Shown: positions 17,406 through 26,320, counted from the first letter of the stretch. The stretch: 64,000 bases of DNA from Mycobacterium barrassiae (GCF_025822765.1 NZ_JACKUK010000023.1:391535-455534), one strand, 5' to 3'. The notes: generated by a model not told the origin, from the sequence alone. Translations and numbers: made by a program.

Positions 17406-18155
17406 CTACCCGAATTGGCTCTGCTGCTCGGGTTCGCCCTCGAGGTCGACGTCGGGGACCAAGTAGGCACCCATCTCGGTGCCCAGCTGGCCGTCGACCG
17501 CCACAAGCCGCCGGACGTTGATGAACGAATACCGGTGCTCGCTGCACGGACCCAGCTCCGCAAGTGCGGCGCTGTGGGCGGGCGTGCTGTAGCCCTTGTG
17601 CTCGGCGAAGCCGTAGCCAGGATGTTCGGCCTCCATCTCCACCATGAGCCTGTCACGGCTCACCTTCGCCAGCACGCTCGCGGCGGCGATGCACGCCGCG
17701 GCCGCGTCACCGCCGACGACCGGCAGCGACGGCATCGGCAGACCCGGTACGCGGAATCCGTCCGACAACACGTAACCGGGCCGCACGGACAGGCCGGCCA
17801 CGGCACGTCGCATGCCCTCGATGTTCGCCACGTGTACACCGCGGCGATCCACCTCCGCCGAGGGAATGAAGACGACGTGGTAGGCGAGCGCATACCGACG
17901 GATGAGCGGGAACAGGCGCTCGCGCTCGCGCTCGTTGAGTTTCTTGGAGTCGTCAAGCGCGGCAAGGCTTTCCAGCCGGTTCGGCCCCAACACACATGCC
18001 GCCACCACCAATGGGCCCGCACAGGCCCCGCGCCCGACCTCGTCCACGCCCGCCACCGGTCCCAGCCCACTGCGGTACAGCGCAGACTCCAGCGTGCGCA
18101 GTCCAGAGGATTTCCGGATCACCGTTCGCGGAGGCCATGTCGCCGGCAAATGCAA
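17406..18155 (-). CDS. rnhB: Ribonuclease HII
   Basis: This 249-residue enzyme cleaves RNA of RNA-DNA hybrids, including single ribonucleotides misplaced in DNA. The first catalytic pair is in [15 protein letters not shown] (Asp38, Glu39), a third acidic residue is in LSDGF, and the fourth is in the VSRDRLM region. The start is 3 bp downstream of the lepB stop, so the two are co-transcribed. The C-terminus carries a 35-residue Glu/Gln-rich extension after the catalytic core, common in mycobacteria. Confidence 0.95.
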   Translation of the reverse strand: MHLPATWPPRTVIRKSSGLRTLESALYRSGLGPVAGVDEVGRGACAGPLVVAACVLGPNRLESLAALDDSKKLNERERERLFPLIRRYALAYHVVFIPSAEVDRRGVHVANIEGMRRAVAGLSVRPGYVLSDGFRVPGLPMPSLPVVGGDAAAACIAAASVLAKVSRDRLMVEMEAEHPGYGFAEHKGYSTPAHSAALAELGPCSEHRYSFINVRRLVAVDGQLGTEMGAYLVPDVDLEGEPEQQSQFG

Positions 18156-18158
18156 CTC

Positions 18159-18980
18159 CTACTGGGTCTGCGGGTTCACGCTGCCTACACCACCCCATCG
18201 CGACGGGGGCCAGGCGATGAACCGTGCTTTTCCAATCACATTTTCTATCGGCACCGTGCCGGCCTGCGGGTCACCCGTGCACAGCACCCCACGTTGGGCA
18301 TCGGTGGGCGTACTGGTGCAGTGTGCGCGTGAATCGGCGGAATGGGTGCGGTTGTCTCCCATCACCCAGACCTTGCCTTCGGGAACGGTCACCGGCCCGA
18401 ACTCATTGCCGAGACAGGCGGCGTACGGATTCGAGGGCTCGACATTCATCGTGTCGAAGTTGAGGTACGGCTCGTCGAGGCGTTTGCCGTCGACCGTCAG
18501 GCCGGTGTTGACACGACATTCGACCGTCTGACCGCCTACCGCGATCACACGCTTGACCAGGTCGTTCTCGTCCGGCGGGACGAAGCCGATGAAGGACAGC
18601 CCGTTCTGCAGCCAGCGCACCAGGGTGTTGTCGGACCGGATCGACTTGTAGCCGATGTTCCAGTTCGGCGGGCCCTTGAAGACAACGACGTCGCCCGGCT
18701 CTGGCTCGGAGAAACGATAGGTCAGCTTGTCCACCATGATCCGGTCACCGGTGCACCCCGGGCAGCCGTGCAGGGTGGGCTCCATCGATTCCGACGGAAT
18801 GAGGTACGGGCGCGCGACGAACGTCAGCATGACGTAGTACAGCACCAACGCAATGGTGATGAGAATCGCGAACTCGCGTAGGGCGCCGTGTTTCTTCTTC
18901 GGCTCTTCGGCGTCGTCCGCCGAATTGGAGACGTCGGTCGAACCCTCGGCCGGCCCATCGGGATCGCTGGATTCGGTCAC
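18159..18980 (-). CDS. lepB: Signal peptidase I
   Basis: This 273-residue membrane protease removes signal peptides from Sec and Tat substrates. It has an acidic cytoplasmic N-terminus, one transmembrane helix (about residues 36-55, FAILITIALVLYYVMLTFVA), the catalytic Ser in IPSESMEPTL (Ser65) and the general-base Lys in DLVKRVIAVGG. The PEGKVWVMGDNRTHSADSR block is family box E. I chose the GTG at 18980 because the resulting VTESSDP start matches the MTE-type start I recall for the M. tuberculosis protein. A GTG at 19031 would add 17 residues. It is placed between rplS and rnhB as in other mycobacteria. Confidence 0.93.
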   Translation of the reverse strand: MTESSDPDGPAEGSTDVSNSADDAEEPKKKHGALREFAILITIALVLYYVMLTFVARPYLIPSESMEPTLHGCPGCTGDRIMVDKLTYRFSEPEPGDVVVFKGPPNWNIGYKSIRSDNTLVRWLQNGLSFIGFVPPDENDLVKRVIAVGGQTVECRVNTGLTVDGKRLDEPYLNFDTMNVEPSNPYAACLGNEFGPVTVPEGKVWVMGDNRTHSADSRAHCTSTPTDAQRGVLCTGDPQAGTVPIENVIGKARFIAWPPSRWGGVGSVNPQTQ

Positions 18981-19066
18981 CGCATCAGGGTAGCCAGCGC
19001 GATGCTCGTCGCCCCGGTCGTCGGCTGCCACGCGTCAGCACCCTGCGCGTCGGCGGCCGGACACGG

Positions 19067-19408
19067 TCAGCGCTTCTCCTTGATCTTCGCCTTCTTGCCG
19101 CGCAGTTCGCGCAGGTAGTACAGCTTCGCGCGGCGCACGTCACCGCGGGTGACGACGTCGATGTGGTCGATGTTCGGCGAGTGCACGGGGAACGTCCGCT
19201 CGACACCGACGCCGTAGCTTTCCTTGCGCACGGTGAACGTCTCGCGGATGCCACCGCCCTGGCGACGCAGGACGACGCCCTTGAAGACCTGGATGCGCTC
19301 CTTGGAGCCCTCGATGACCTTGACGTGCACATTCACCGTGTCGCCGGGGCCGAAGTCCGGGATGTCGTCGCGTAGCGACGTCTGATCGACGAAGTCCAGC
19401 GTGTTCAT
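19067..19408 (-). CDS. rplS: 50S ribosomal protein L19
   Basis: This 113-residue ribosomal protein lies at the 30S-50S interface. Recognisable segments are [20 protein letters not shown], the basic [19 protein letters not shown] stretch and the C-terminal [20 protein letters not shown]. The start at 19408 gives the family N-terminus MNTLDFVDQ; the open frame continues upstream but is not conserved in character. It heads the rplS-lepB-rnhB run. A leader of about 200 nt is likely. Confidence 0.96.
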   Translation of the reverse strand: MNTLDFVDQTSLRDDIPDFGPGDTVNVHVKVIEGSKERIQVFKGVVLRRQGGGIRETFTVRKESYGVGVERTFPVHSPNIDHIDVVTRGDVRRAKLYYLRELRGKKAKIKEKR

Positions 19409-19716
19409 CGGTGACACTCTTCCTTGCTGTTGGCCGGCTGCGGGCGTGCTGTCGCGCTTCTTACTCGCGGCGCTGAGCCGGTCTATCGGGTGTATCGGGG
19501 TGTATCTCGCGGTGGGCGGAGTACTCGCCGCACGCAGACAACTGCTCAATTGTGCCAGATGAGCCCCGATCCAGTGAAATCCGGTGACCTCGGTCGGCCT
19601 GATCGGTAGCCAGCGTTCACTGCGGAACACGAAGCCTACCTAACCAAGCGTCGGGCCAAGGCTGGAGTTAGGCTGATAGGGCGGGAATTTGAGTTGTGGC
19701 AAGGCAAGGGAGGCCA
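19409..19716. promoter_or_regulatory. Divergent control region between rplS and lppW
   Basis: The 308-bp gap holds no gene. Two TAGGCT elements, which fit the mycobacterial TANNNT -10 pattern, face away from each other: 19669-19674 on the plus strand toward lppW and 19633-19638 on the minus strand toward rplS. No clear -35 elements accompany them. The long rplS leader could carry ribosomal-protein regulation, but no structure was identified. Confidence 0.35.
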
Positions 19717-20661
19717 ATGCGACGCCGGCTATCGAAGCTGGTCACGGCGACTGCGATCGTCGTCGTCGCCGCCCCATTGGTCAACGGTTGTGAGGCACGG
19801 GTCTATGGCGTGGCTCCGGAGTCCGCCGGCCCGCAACTGACCGTGGTCGTGCCGCAGGGCCGGATGGCGCCCCTGCCGGAAGCCCCGCCTGACGAGCCTG
19901 CGGCCGCCTTCACCGGCCTCGAACAGCGGGCCCAGCTGGCTGTCGCCCAGGCCGAGGAGGCCGGCGCCGACATCACGCTCACGGTTTTGGACCGCAACAC
20001 CGGCCAGATCGTCTCCAGCGGCGACTCCAGGGCGATGCCCATCGCGTCGGTGTCGAAGCTGTTCATCGCCGATGACCTGCTGCTTCAGGAGTCCCGCGGT
20101 GAAGTGGAGCTCTCCCCCGACGACCGCAAGGCGCTCGACTACATGCTGCGGGCTTCCGACGACAGCGCGGCCGAGGTCTTCTGGAATCGCAGCGGAGGCA
20201 GCGAGATCATTTCGCGGGTCACCGAGCGATACGGGCTCAAGTCGACGACGACGCCATACGACGGGCGCTGGTACACCACCCTGAGCACGACGGCAGACCT
20301 CGTTCGGTACTACGACGAGCTGCTCTCAGGCGCAGGCGGATTGCCGCCCGAGCAGGCCAGCGTCATCCTCTCGAACCTGGCGGCCTCCACTCCGACCGCG
20401 CCCGACGGCACCGTGCCCGGCGGCGTCTACCCCCAACGGTTCGGCATCCCTGAGGGCTTCTACAACGAGCGCGTGGCGGTCAAGCAGGGCTGGTTCTGCT
20501 GTTGGGGTGCCGGTGACTGGGTGCACTTGTCGACCGGAGTGATCGGGCCCGATCGCCGATACGTCATGGCGATCGGCGCCATGCAACCGACCGACGACGT
20601 CACCGCCCGCAACACGATCACGCAGGCGATCAAGACGATGTTCCCTGGCGGCCGTATCTAG
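19717..20661 (+). CDS. lppW: LppW-like lipoprotein, serine-hydrolase (beta-lactamase fold)
   Basis: This is a 314-residue exported lipoprotein. A basic start and hydrophobic signal lead to the lipobox LVNGC. The body has the penicillin-binding-protein fold: SVSK as the SxxK nucleophile motif (in ASVSKLFIA), SDDSAAE in place of SxN, and a VKQGW segment where KTG is expected. The altered second and third motifs make true beta-lactamase or carboxypeptidase activity doubtful. I chose the ATG at 19717, which follows GGGAGG, over the GTG at 19696. It sits opposite rplS, as Rv2905 does in M. tuberculosis. Confidence 0.8.
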   Translation: MRRRLSKLVTATAIVVVAAPLVNGCEARVYGVAPESAGPQLTVVVPQGRMAPLPEAPPDEPAAAFTGLEQRAQLAVAQAEEAGADITLTVLDRNTGQIVSSGDSRAMPIASVSKLFIADDLLLQESRGEVELSPDDRKALDYMLRASDDSAAEVFWNRSGGSEIISRVTERYGLKSTTTPYDGRWYTTLSTTADLVRYYDELLSGAGGLPPEQASVILSNLAASTPTAPDGTVPGGVYPQRFGIPEGFYNERVAVKQGWFCCWGAGDWVHLSTGVIGPDRRYVMAIGAMQPTDDVTARNTITQAIKTMFPGGRI

Positions 20662-20755
20662 CTCGCCACGCCGAAGTCGGACAAAAGTGGGCACTGGCTG
20701 TCGCGCTGGTGGATTATTCGCGGCGGCAATAATTAACGCGGACGAAAGGCGCGCG

Positions 20756-21304
20756 ATGGAACGGGTCGAGGGCTCGCACGAAGCCCACCTAACACGTCGA
20801 GCACTGCTGGCGGGGCTAGGCGTCGGTGCCGCTGCGGTGTCCACTGTCATCGCGACGGGGACCGCCCCGCAGGCCCAGGCCGCCCCCGACGAGGGTTATG
20901 AGGCGATGTTGATGAAGTGCATCGACCCTCGGTTCACCACCGACGCCTGGAACTACATGACGGGTCGCGGCTGGCAGAACAACTACAGCGAGTTCGCACT
21001 CGCCGGCGGACCGGTCGGCGTGGTGGCACCGGCCTTCGCGGCGTGGCAGGAGACGTTCTGGGAAAACCTCGCCATCTCCGTCGAGCTGCACTGGTTGAAC
21101 CGGATCATCGGCATGACGCACCGGGACTGCGGTGCCGCCGCGGTCGCCTATGGCGACCGGATCAGGACGGACAGGGCGTATGAAACCGAGGTGCTGTCGA
21201 CCGCGCTGCGGGAGTTCCGTAATCAGGTGCAGCAGCGTCAGCCACTGCTCGAAGTGGAACTCGGCATCATGGACCTCAACGGAAGCGTCGAGTACGTCAC
21301 CTGA
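20756..21304 (+). CDS. Tat-exported beta-carbonic-anhydrase-like protein
   Basis: The 182-residue product starts with a twin-arginine signal: TRRALLAGLG at residues 13-22, then a long Ala/Gly core and cleavage near AQA-AP (residue 43). The mature part has the beta-carbonic-anhydrase metal pattern in order. It comprises CIDPR (Cys55, Asp57, Arg59; classical CxDxR), an AGG segment, then HRDC (His122, Cys125; classical HxxC). These would bind zinc and activate water. The protein is shorter than typical beta-CAs, and most family members are cytosolic, so export is unusual. It lies 5 bp from the convergent trmD stop. AAAGG precedes the ATG. The fold assignment is by motif only. Confidence 0.65.
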   Translation: MERVEGSHEAHLTRRALLAGLGVGAAAVSTVIATGTAPQAQAAPDEGYEAMLMKCIDPRFTTDAWNYMTGRGWQNNYSEFALAGGPVGVVAPAFAAWQETFWENLAISVELHWLNRIIGMTHRDCGAAAVAYGDRIRTDRAYETEVLSTALREFRNQVQQRQPLLEVELGIMDLNGSVEYVT

Positions 21305-21309
21305 GCGCG

Positions 21310-22005
21310 TTAGTCCAACAGGTCGGGGCGACGCTCACGGGTGCGCTGAAGACTCTGCTCGCGTCGCCACGCCGCGATCTTGGCGTGGTCGCCGGACAGT
21401 AGGACCTCGGGTACATCGAGTCCGCGCCAGCTCGGCGGCCGGGTGTAGCTCGGACCTTCCAGCAGCCCGTCGGAATGCGAATCATCCTGGTGTGACGCGG
21501 GATTGCCGAGCACATCGGGCAACAGCCGAACCACCGCTTCGATCATGACCAACGCCGCGGACTCCCCGCCGGGCAGCACGTAGTCACCGATCGACACCTC
21601 TTCGACCCGCATCCGGCGCGCCGCATCGTCGGCGACACGCTGATCGATGCCTTCGTACCGGCCACAGGCGAACACCAGATGCTTCTCGGTGCTCCACCGT
21701 TGGGCGTCCGCTTGAGTGAACAGCCTGCCCGCAGGTGTCGGAACCACGAGAAGTGTTTCCTCGGAACATATTTCGTCGAGAGCCTCACCCCAGACCGGGG
21801 CCTTCATCACCATGCCTGGACCACCGCCGTAGGGCGCGTCGTCGACCGACCGATGCACATCGTGGGTCCAGCGGCGCAGATCGTGCACGGCGAGCGTGAA
21901 GATGCCGGCCGCAATCGCCTTGCCCGGCAAGGCCTGCCGCAGCGGGTCGAGGTAATCCGGGAAAACGGTCACCACGTCGATATGCAACTCTGTGCGCTCC
22001 GTCAT
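21310..22005 (-). CDS. trmD: tRNA (guanine-N1)-methyltransferase
   Basis: This 231-residue SPOUT-family enzyme methylates G37 of tRNAs that read CNN codons, which prevents frameshifting. Visible family signatures are [14 protein letters not shown] at the N-terminus, [14 protein letters not shown], and the trefoil-knot SAM site [14 protein letters not shown] followed by [11 protein letters not shown]. The start overlaps the rimM stop as ATGA. It is the last gene of the conserved rpsP-khpA-rimM-trmD operon; rplS, which follows in many bacteria, is displaced here. Confidence 0.96.
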   Translation of the reverse strand: MTERTELHIDVVTVFPDYLDPLRQALPGKAIAAGIFTLAVHDLRRWTHDVHRSVDDAPYGGGPGMVMKAPVWGEALDEICSEETLLVVPTPAGRLFTQADAQRWSTEKHLVFACGRYEGIDQRVADDAARRMRVEEVSIGDYVLPGGESAALVMIEAVVRLLPDVLGNPASHQDDSHSDGLLEGPSYTRPPSWRGLDVPEVLLSGDHAKIAAWRREQSLQRTRERRPDLLD

Positions 22006-22517
22006 TCGAGTTCCAGCAGGCCCTCGGGCGGGTCGATCTCGATGACCTGATCGGTCAGCGACACAGACGTCACGATCGCTTCGACGAAGGGCACCAGGAC
22101 TTCACGTTCGCCGGTTCGCACCGAGAGCAATTCGCCCGCCGCGGTATGCAGCACCTCGGCGACGGTGCCGACCGCCTCTCCGTCAGTCGTGCGCACCTGC
22201 AACCCTTCGAGCTGATGGTCGTAGAACTCGTCGGGCTCGTCGATGGGCGGCAGCTCGGAGGTATCGACGACGAACAGTGTGCCGCGTAATGCGTCGGCAC
22301 CGTCGCGGTCGGCGACCCCGTCGAGCCGGATCAGCAGCCGCCCGCCGTGCGGGCGCGCGGACTCGACCACGAAGCGGCGTTCGGTTCCACCCTTGGCGCG
22401 GGCACGGAGGCTGGCGCCGGGCGCGAATCGGATGTCGGGGTCGTCGGTTCGGACATCGACGACCACCTCACCGGTGATGCCGTGTGCCTTGACGACCCGC
22501 CCGACAACCAGGTCCAT
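22002..22517 (-). CDS. rimM: 16S rRNA processing protein RimM
   Basis: This 171-residue factor helps mature the 30S head by binding S19. The N-terminal beta barrel begins [18 protein letters not shown], the family hallmark, and the C-terminal PRC-barrel includes [20 protein letters not shown]. The frame is open upstream to 22655, but that part overlaps khpA and does not resemble RimM, so I place the start at 22517. It overlaps trmD by 4 bp and starts 10 bp after khpA. Confidence 0.95.
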   Translation of the reverse strand: MDLVVGRVVKAHGITGEVVVDVRTDDPDIRFAPGASLRARAKGGTERRFVVESARPHGGRLLIRLDGVADRDGADALRGTLFVVDTSELPPIDEPDEFYDHQLEGLQVRTTDGEAVGTVAEVLHTAAGELLSVRTGEREVLVPFVEAIVTSVSLTDQVIEIDPPEGLLELE

Positions 22518-22527
22518 ATCGACCGCT

Positions 22528-22770
22528 CTACTGGTCGGTGTCCACCACGTCGACGCGGATTCCCCGGCCCCCGATGCCGGCCACCAAGGTGCGCAGCGCG
22601 GTCGCCGTGCGTCCGCCGCGGCCGATGACCTTGCCGAGATCGTCGGGATGGACATGCACCTCGACGGTGCGCCCGCGGCGGCTGGTCACCATATCGACAC
22701 GAACATCATCGGGATTGTCCACGATCCCGCGAACCAGGTGCTCGACTGCGTCGACGACGACAGAACTCAC
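22528..22770 (-). CDS. khpA: KH-domain RNA-binding protein KhpA
   Basis: This 80-residue single-KH protein has the RNA-binding GxxG loop in [15 protein letters not shown] (residues about 46-60). In Gram-positive bacteria KhpA pairs with KhpB/Jag in RNA regulation and cell elongation. It is encoded between rpsP and rimM as usual. The GTG start is 5 bp downstream of the rpsP stop. Confidence 0.92.
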   Translation of the reverse strand: MSSVVVDAVEHLVRGIVDNPDDVRVDMVTSRRGRTVEVHVHPDDLGKVIGRGGRTATALRTLVAGIGGRGIRVDVVDTDQ

Positions 22771-22775
22771 AGCGG

Positions 22776-23306
22776 TCAGCTCTCGGACGACTCGGGTGCG
22801 GCCTCGGCAGGCGTGGCCTCGGCGGCCTCAGCAGCCGGCTCGGTCTCGGCGGCCTTCTCAGCGGTGTCGTCAGCGTTCTCGTCGGCCTTCTCGGCCTTGT
22901 CGCTGGCCTTCTTGGCCGGGGCCTTCTTCTTCTTGGGCTGAGTGGCCTCGCCCGACGGACCGCCCTCGGCCTCGGCGAGCGCCGCGTTGAACAGATCCAG
23001 CTTCGACGGCTTGGGCTCCTTGACCTTCAACGTGCCCTCGGCACCCGGCAGACCCTTGAACTTCTGCCAGTCGCCGGTGATCTGCAGCAGCTGCAGCACG
23101 GGCTCGGTGGGCTGAGCGCCGACGCTGAGCCAGTACTGCGCGCGCTCGGAGTTGATCTCGATGAGGCTCGGATCTTCCTTCGGGTGGTACCGGCCGATGA
23201 CCTCGATCGAGCGACCATCGCGGCGGGTGCGCGCGTCGGCGACGGCGATGCGGTACTGGGGATTGCGGATCTTGCCAAGCCGGGTCAGCTTGATCTTGAC
23301 AGCCAT
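22776..23306 (-). CDS. rpsP: 30S ribosomal protein S16
   Basis: This 176-residue S16 has a normal core of about 110 residues ([20 protein letters not shown]; the [17 protein letters not shown] block). A charged tail from about residue 115 is rich in Lys, Ala and Glu ([17 protein letters not shown], then [13 protein letters not shown]). Such tails are common in actinobacterial S16 and are probably disordered. The ATG at 23306 is fixed by homology; the frame extends upstream without conserved sequence. It is the first gene of the rpsP-khpA-rimM-trmD operon. Confidence 0.95.
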   Translation of the reverse strand: MAVKIKLTRLGKIRNPQYRIAVADARTRRDGRSIEVIGRYHPKEDPSLIEINSERAQYWLSVGAQPTEPVLQLLQITGDWQKFKGLPGAEGTLKVKEPKPSKLDLFNAALAEAEGGPSGEATQPKKKKAPAKKASDKAEKADENADDTAEKAAETEPAAEAAEATPAEAAPESSES

Positions 23307-23547
23307 GGTTAAGCGACTTCTCCTGTAATTGCCACGCCGCAATTCAGCGGTGCCGGCCGGTTGCCTGCACCCGGTTTTGCTTTACGTGTGTGACCGCCAT
23401 GCAGCCGTAGTCGCATGGCAGACAGCCGACCATTGTGCCAGAACAGCCCCTACCGGGGAAAATCGCGCTCCAGCGTACGGATTCGTCCGGCTCCACCAGT
23501 CAGTGTCTATTCTTTACAACTTCGGCCGATAGTGTCACGCTCGCGGG

Positions 23548-24030
23548 ATGGATGCCGCGACCACCCTGCTCGAGATCGAGGCCATCAAGCAGCTGAAGGC
23601 CCGCTACTGCCGGTTCCTGGACACCAAGGACTGGCAGGCGTGGCGGAACATCTTCGCCGACGACTTCCACAGCGATACGTCGCCGTCGGGCGGCAAGGTG
23701 ATCGACGGCGCCGACGAGTTCGTCGCATTCGTGCGCAAGAACCTGAAGGACCAACCGACCGTGCACCAGGTGCACGCACCGGAGATCGAACTGACGTCGC
23801 CGACGACGGCGCGCGGCGTTTGGGCGCTCAATGACATCGTGCGATTGGCGCCCGGGCTCAACCTCGACGGCTGGGGGCACTATCACGAAACCTACGAAAA
23901 GATCGACGGTCAGTGGCGCATCAAGAGTTCGACACTGACACGTTTACGCACGGATATCTTCAATCCGCTGTTCTCCGTGCGTATTTCGGACCGGATGACG
24001 CGGACGGCGGCCAAACTGGCTCGACGGTGA
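23548..24030 (+). CDS. NTF2-like / SnoaL-like domain protein
   Basis: This 160-residue NTF2-fold protein starts with the paired-helix pattern TTLLEIEAIKQLKARYCRFL, followed by WQAWRNIFADDFHSD, in which acidic residues line the pocket opening. A VHQVHAPEIEL strand and a WGHYHETYEKIDGQWRIKSS strand pair complete the fold. This is the layout of the SnoaL-4-like group, whose members include isomerases, dehydratases and binding proteins. No specific activity can be assigned. It converges on another NTF2-like gene 3 bp away, so the two may be old duplicates facing each other. Confidence 0.78.
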   Translation: MDAATTLLEIEAIKQLKARYCRFLDTKDWQAWRNIFADDFHSDTSPSGGKVIDGADEFVAFVRKNLKDQPTVHQVHAPEIELTSPTTARGVWALNDIVRLAPGLNLDGWGHYHETYEKIDGQWRIKSSTLTRLRTDIFNPLFSVRISDRMTRTAAKLARR

Positions 24031-24033
24031 GCG

Positions 24034-24465
24034 TTACAGGAGTTTGTCGAAGCACTTCTCCTCGACGCGCTTGCTCATCCGCCAGCCCTCGGCGGTGCGA
24101 ACGAACTCGTCGACGTACCAGATGCCGACGAACAGGATCTGCTTCTCTTCGACGTTGAAGACCATCGGGTTGAAGCAGATGGTGCGCGACGACGCGGAGT
24201 CGCCAGCCTGATCGCGGGTGATGCGCACATCGAAGTTGCCCAGCATGTGGTAGTACGCGGGGAAATTGGGCAGCACATCCTTCAGCCATGCCTTGACCTC
24301 CGGAAAGCGGCCGTCGATCCCACCGGTGACCCGATAGTCGATATAGGCATCCGGGGTGAAGACTCGATCCAGGTCGTCGAACTGCTTGCGGTCGATCGCC
24401 GATGAGTAGTCGACCATCAACTGCTGAATCTCGAACCGATCCGATATCTCTTCCAAGCTCAACAT
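24034..24465 (-). CDS. NTF2-like protein (Rv2910c-like)
   Basis: This 143-residue NTF2-fold protein starts MLSLEEISDRFEIQQLMVDY, then has the acidic FDDLDRVFTPDAYIDYR segment, which has the SnoaL-like layout. A central LPNFPAYYHMLGNFDV segment carries a His that often points into the pocket. The reading frame also allows a GTG at 24480, giving 148 residues. No good Shine-Dalgarno precedes either. It corresponds by position to Rv2910c of M. tuberculosis. The function is unknown. Confidence 0.75.
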   Translation of the reverse strand: MLSLEEISDRFEIQQLMVDYSSAIDRKQFDDLDRVFTPDAYIDYRVTGGIDGRFPEVKAWLKDVLPNFPAYYHMLGNFDVRITRDQAGDSASSRTICFNPMVFNVEEKQILFVGIWYVDEFVRTAEGWRMSKRVEEKCFDKLL

Positions 24466-24496
24466 GCGTCGATTGAACACGATTGCAGCGCGACGA

Positions 24497-24502
24497 TAGG
24501 CT
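24497..24502 (+). promoter_or_regulatory. Probable -10 element of a leaderless transcript
   Basis: TAGGCT matches the mycobacterial TANNNT -10 pattern and ends 8 bp before the ATG at 24511. No Shine-Dalgarno is present. Transcription would begin at or next to the start codon. The same element at the same distance precedes the neighbouring paralogue. Confidence 0.5.
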
Positions 24503-24510
24503 CACCCGTC

Positions 24511-25389
24511 ATGCGGAGGTTTCTCGTCTGCATCGCGTCCACGCTGTGCCTGGTCGCCGGGGGGACCGCGGTCGCGTCGGCGGTACCCGCCGGCGTCGTT
24601 CAGCCATCGGGTTCGGTGCCGATTCCCGACGGGCCGGCCCGCGCCTGGATCCTCGCCGATATGGACACCGGTGCCGTGTTGGCGTCGCGCGATGAGTACG
24701 GCCAGTACGCACCGGCCAGCACCATCAAGGTCTTGCTGGCATTGACGGTGCTCGATGAGCTCCCGCTGGACACGACGATCGTCGCGAACGAAGCCGATAC
24801 CAAGGTCGAATGCAACTGTGCGGGCGTGACGCCCGGCATGGTCTACACCGCGCGCCAGTTGCTCGAGGCGTTGCTTCTGGTGTCCGGCAACGACGCCGCC
24901 AACACGCTGGCCAGCATGCTCGGCGGCCAGGACGTCGCCGTGATGAAGATGAACGGCAACGCCGCACTGCTCGGCGCGTACGGCACCAACGCCGGGTCAC
25001 CGTCGGGACTCGACGGCCCGGGCATCGACATGTGGTCCTCGCCGCACGACCTGGCGGTCATCTTCCGCGCCGCCATGGCCAACCCGGTGTTCGCGCAGAT
25101 CACCGCGCAGCCGACCGCGGTCTTCCCCACCAAGACCGGAGACAAGGTGCTGGTCAATCAGGACGAATTGCTGAAGCGCTATCCAGGCATGCTCGGCGGC
25201 AAGACCGGCTTCACGGACCTCGCGCAGAAGACGTTCGTCGGCGCGGCCGGTCGTAACGGCAGGCGACTGGTCGTCGCATTGATGTACGGCATGGACAAAC
25301 CCGGTCAGCCGACTTACTGGGATCAGGCCACGAGCTTGTTCGACTGGGGTTTCTCACTCGACAGGAGCGCAAGCGTCGGCACGCTCTAG
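24511..25389 (+). CDS. D-alanyl-D-alanine carboxypeptidase (DacB2-like)
   Basis: This 292-residue exported penicillin-binding protein has a signal peptide covering about residues 1-25 (ending VASAVPA). The active-site triad of motifs is complete: STIK (Ser70, Lys73), SGN at 125-127 and KTG with Lys231 in GGKTGFTD. It should trim the terminal D-Ala of peptidoglycan stem peptides in the cell wall. A CNC pair near residue 101 may form a disulfide. It corresponds to Rv2911 by position. The next gene is a closely related copy. Confidence 0.9.
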   Translation: MRRFLVCIASTLCLVAGGTAVASAVPAGVVQPSGSVPIPDGPARAWILADMDTGAVLASRDEYGQYAPASTIKVLLALTVLDELPLDTTIVANEADTKVECNCAGVTPGMVYTARQLLEALLLVSGNDAANTLASMLGGQDVAVMKMNGNAALLGAYGTNAGSPSGLDGPGIDMWSSPHDLAVIFRAAMANPVFAQITAQPTAVFPTKTGDKVLVNQDELLKRYPGMLGGKTGFTDLAQKTFVGAAGRNGRRLVVALMYGMDKPGQPTYWDQATSLFDWGFSLDRSASVGTL

Positions 25390-25447
25390 CCGATGCAAAG
25401 TTGCTGAATCGCAACGCGTTCGAGACCGGGTCTGCAAACGCGCCGGT

Positions 25448-25453
25448 TAGGCT
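25448..25453 (+). promoter_or_regulatory. Probable -10 element of a leaderless transcript (second paralogue)
   Basis: TAGGCT ends 8 bp before the GTG at 25462, exactly as for the upstream paralogue. There is no Shine-Dalgarno. The match suggests that the promoter was duplicated along with the gene. Confidence 0.5.
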
Positions 25454-25461
25454 CGGCGTTC

Positions 25462-26286
25462 GTGCGAAAGTTGTTGGCCGCGTTGGCGATCACGCTATGC
25501 GCGGCCACTACGGTCGCGCCGTATGCTGCAGCCCAGCCAGGTAACGAGCCTGCGGGCGCTGTCGCGCTGCCCGACGGGCCGGCGCAGGCGTGGTTGCTCG
25601 CCGATCTGGACACCGGCGCAATTCTGGCCTCCCGCAACCCATATGAGCCGCATGCACCGGCGAGTACGATCAAGCCGCTGCTGGCGATGGTGGTGCTGGA
25701 CCATCTGCACCCGGACAGCTTCGCCCGCGCCAACTCGTCGCACACCGAGGTCGAGTGCTCCTGCGTGGGCCTGAAGCCGGGCCAGCCGTATACGGTGCGC
25801 CAGCTGCTCGCGGCACTGTTGATGGTGTCGGGCAACGATGCGGCGAACATGTTGGCCGACATGCTCGGTGGACAAGGTGTCGCGCTGCCCGCCATGAACC
25901 GCAAGGCGGCGGCCGTGGGTGCGCGTTCGACGAAGGCGTCGTCGCCGTCGGGCCTCGACGGGCCGGGATGGGAATCCACCACCACGCCACACGACCTCGC
26001 GGTCATCTATCGCGCGGCGCTTGCCAACCCACTGATCGCGCAGGTCATGCGCGCGCAATCGGCGGAGTTCCCCGGCAAGACCCTTACCAACCAGAACGAA
26101 CTGCTGACCCGCTACCCCGGCACGTTCGCGGGCAAGACGGGGTTCACGAACCTCGCTCGCCACACCTATGTCGCGGCCGCCCAGCGGGGTAACCGGCGAC
26201 TCGTCGTCGTCGAGATGTACGGCACCGGCGATCTGTACGGCCAGGCGATCAAGCTGTTCGACTGGGGTTTTAGCCAGTCCCGCTGA
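25462..26286 (+). CDS. D-alanyl-D-alanine carboxypeptidase, tandem paralogue
   Basis: This 274-residue exported penicillin-binding protein closely resembles its upstream neighbour. The signal peptide spans about residues 1-24 (ending YAAAQ). The motifs are STIK (Ser68, Lys71), SGN (123-125) and KTG (Lys225). The shared PDGPAQAW, LADLDTGAILASR and FDWGFS segments show a tandem duplication followed by divergence. It carries a CSC pair where the other has CNC. The two may differ in expression or substrate cross-linking state. The start is GTG, with its own -10 element. Confidence 0.88.
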   Translation: MRKLLAALAITLCAATTVAPYAAAQPGNEPAGAVALPDGPAQAWLLADLDTGAILASRNPYEPHAPASTIKPLLAMVVLDHLHPDSFARANSSHTEVECSCVGLKPGQPYTVRQLLAALLMVSGNDAANMLADMLGGQGVALPAMNRKAAAVGARSTKASSPSGLDGPGWESTTTPHDLAVIYRAALANPLIAQVMRAQSAEFPGKTLTNQNELLTRYPGTFAGKTGFTNLARHTYVAAAQRGNRRLVVVEMYGTGDLYGQAIKLFDWGFSQSR

Positions 26287-26292
26287 CGCATC

Positions 26293-26310
26293 CTCCCCCG
26301 AAAAAGGGAG
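26293..26310 (+). terminator. Weak hairpin after the second carboxypeptidase gene
   Basis: CTCCC-CCGAAAAA-GGGAG forms a 5-bp stem just after the stop codon. There is no U-tract, as is common in mycobacteria, so termination strength is uncertain. Confidence 0.35.
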
Positions 26311-26320
26311 CCCCACGCAG

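Noticed and set aside
23470-23500. Possible tRNA gene
   Set aside because: A CCA-ending acceptor-like strand is present, but no matching 5' acceptor, D-arm or anticodon arm could be found upstream.
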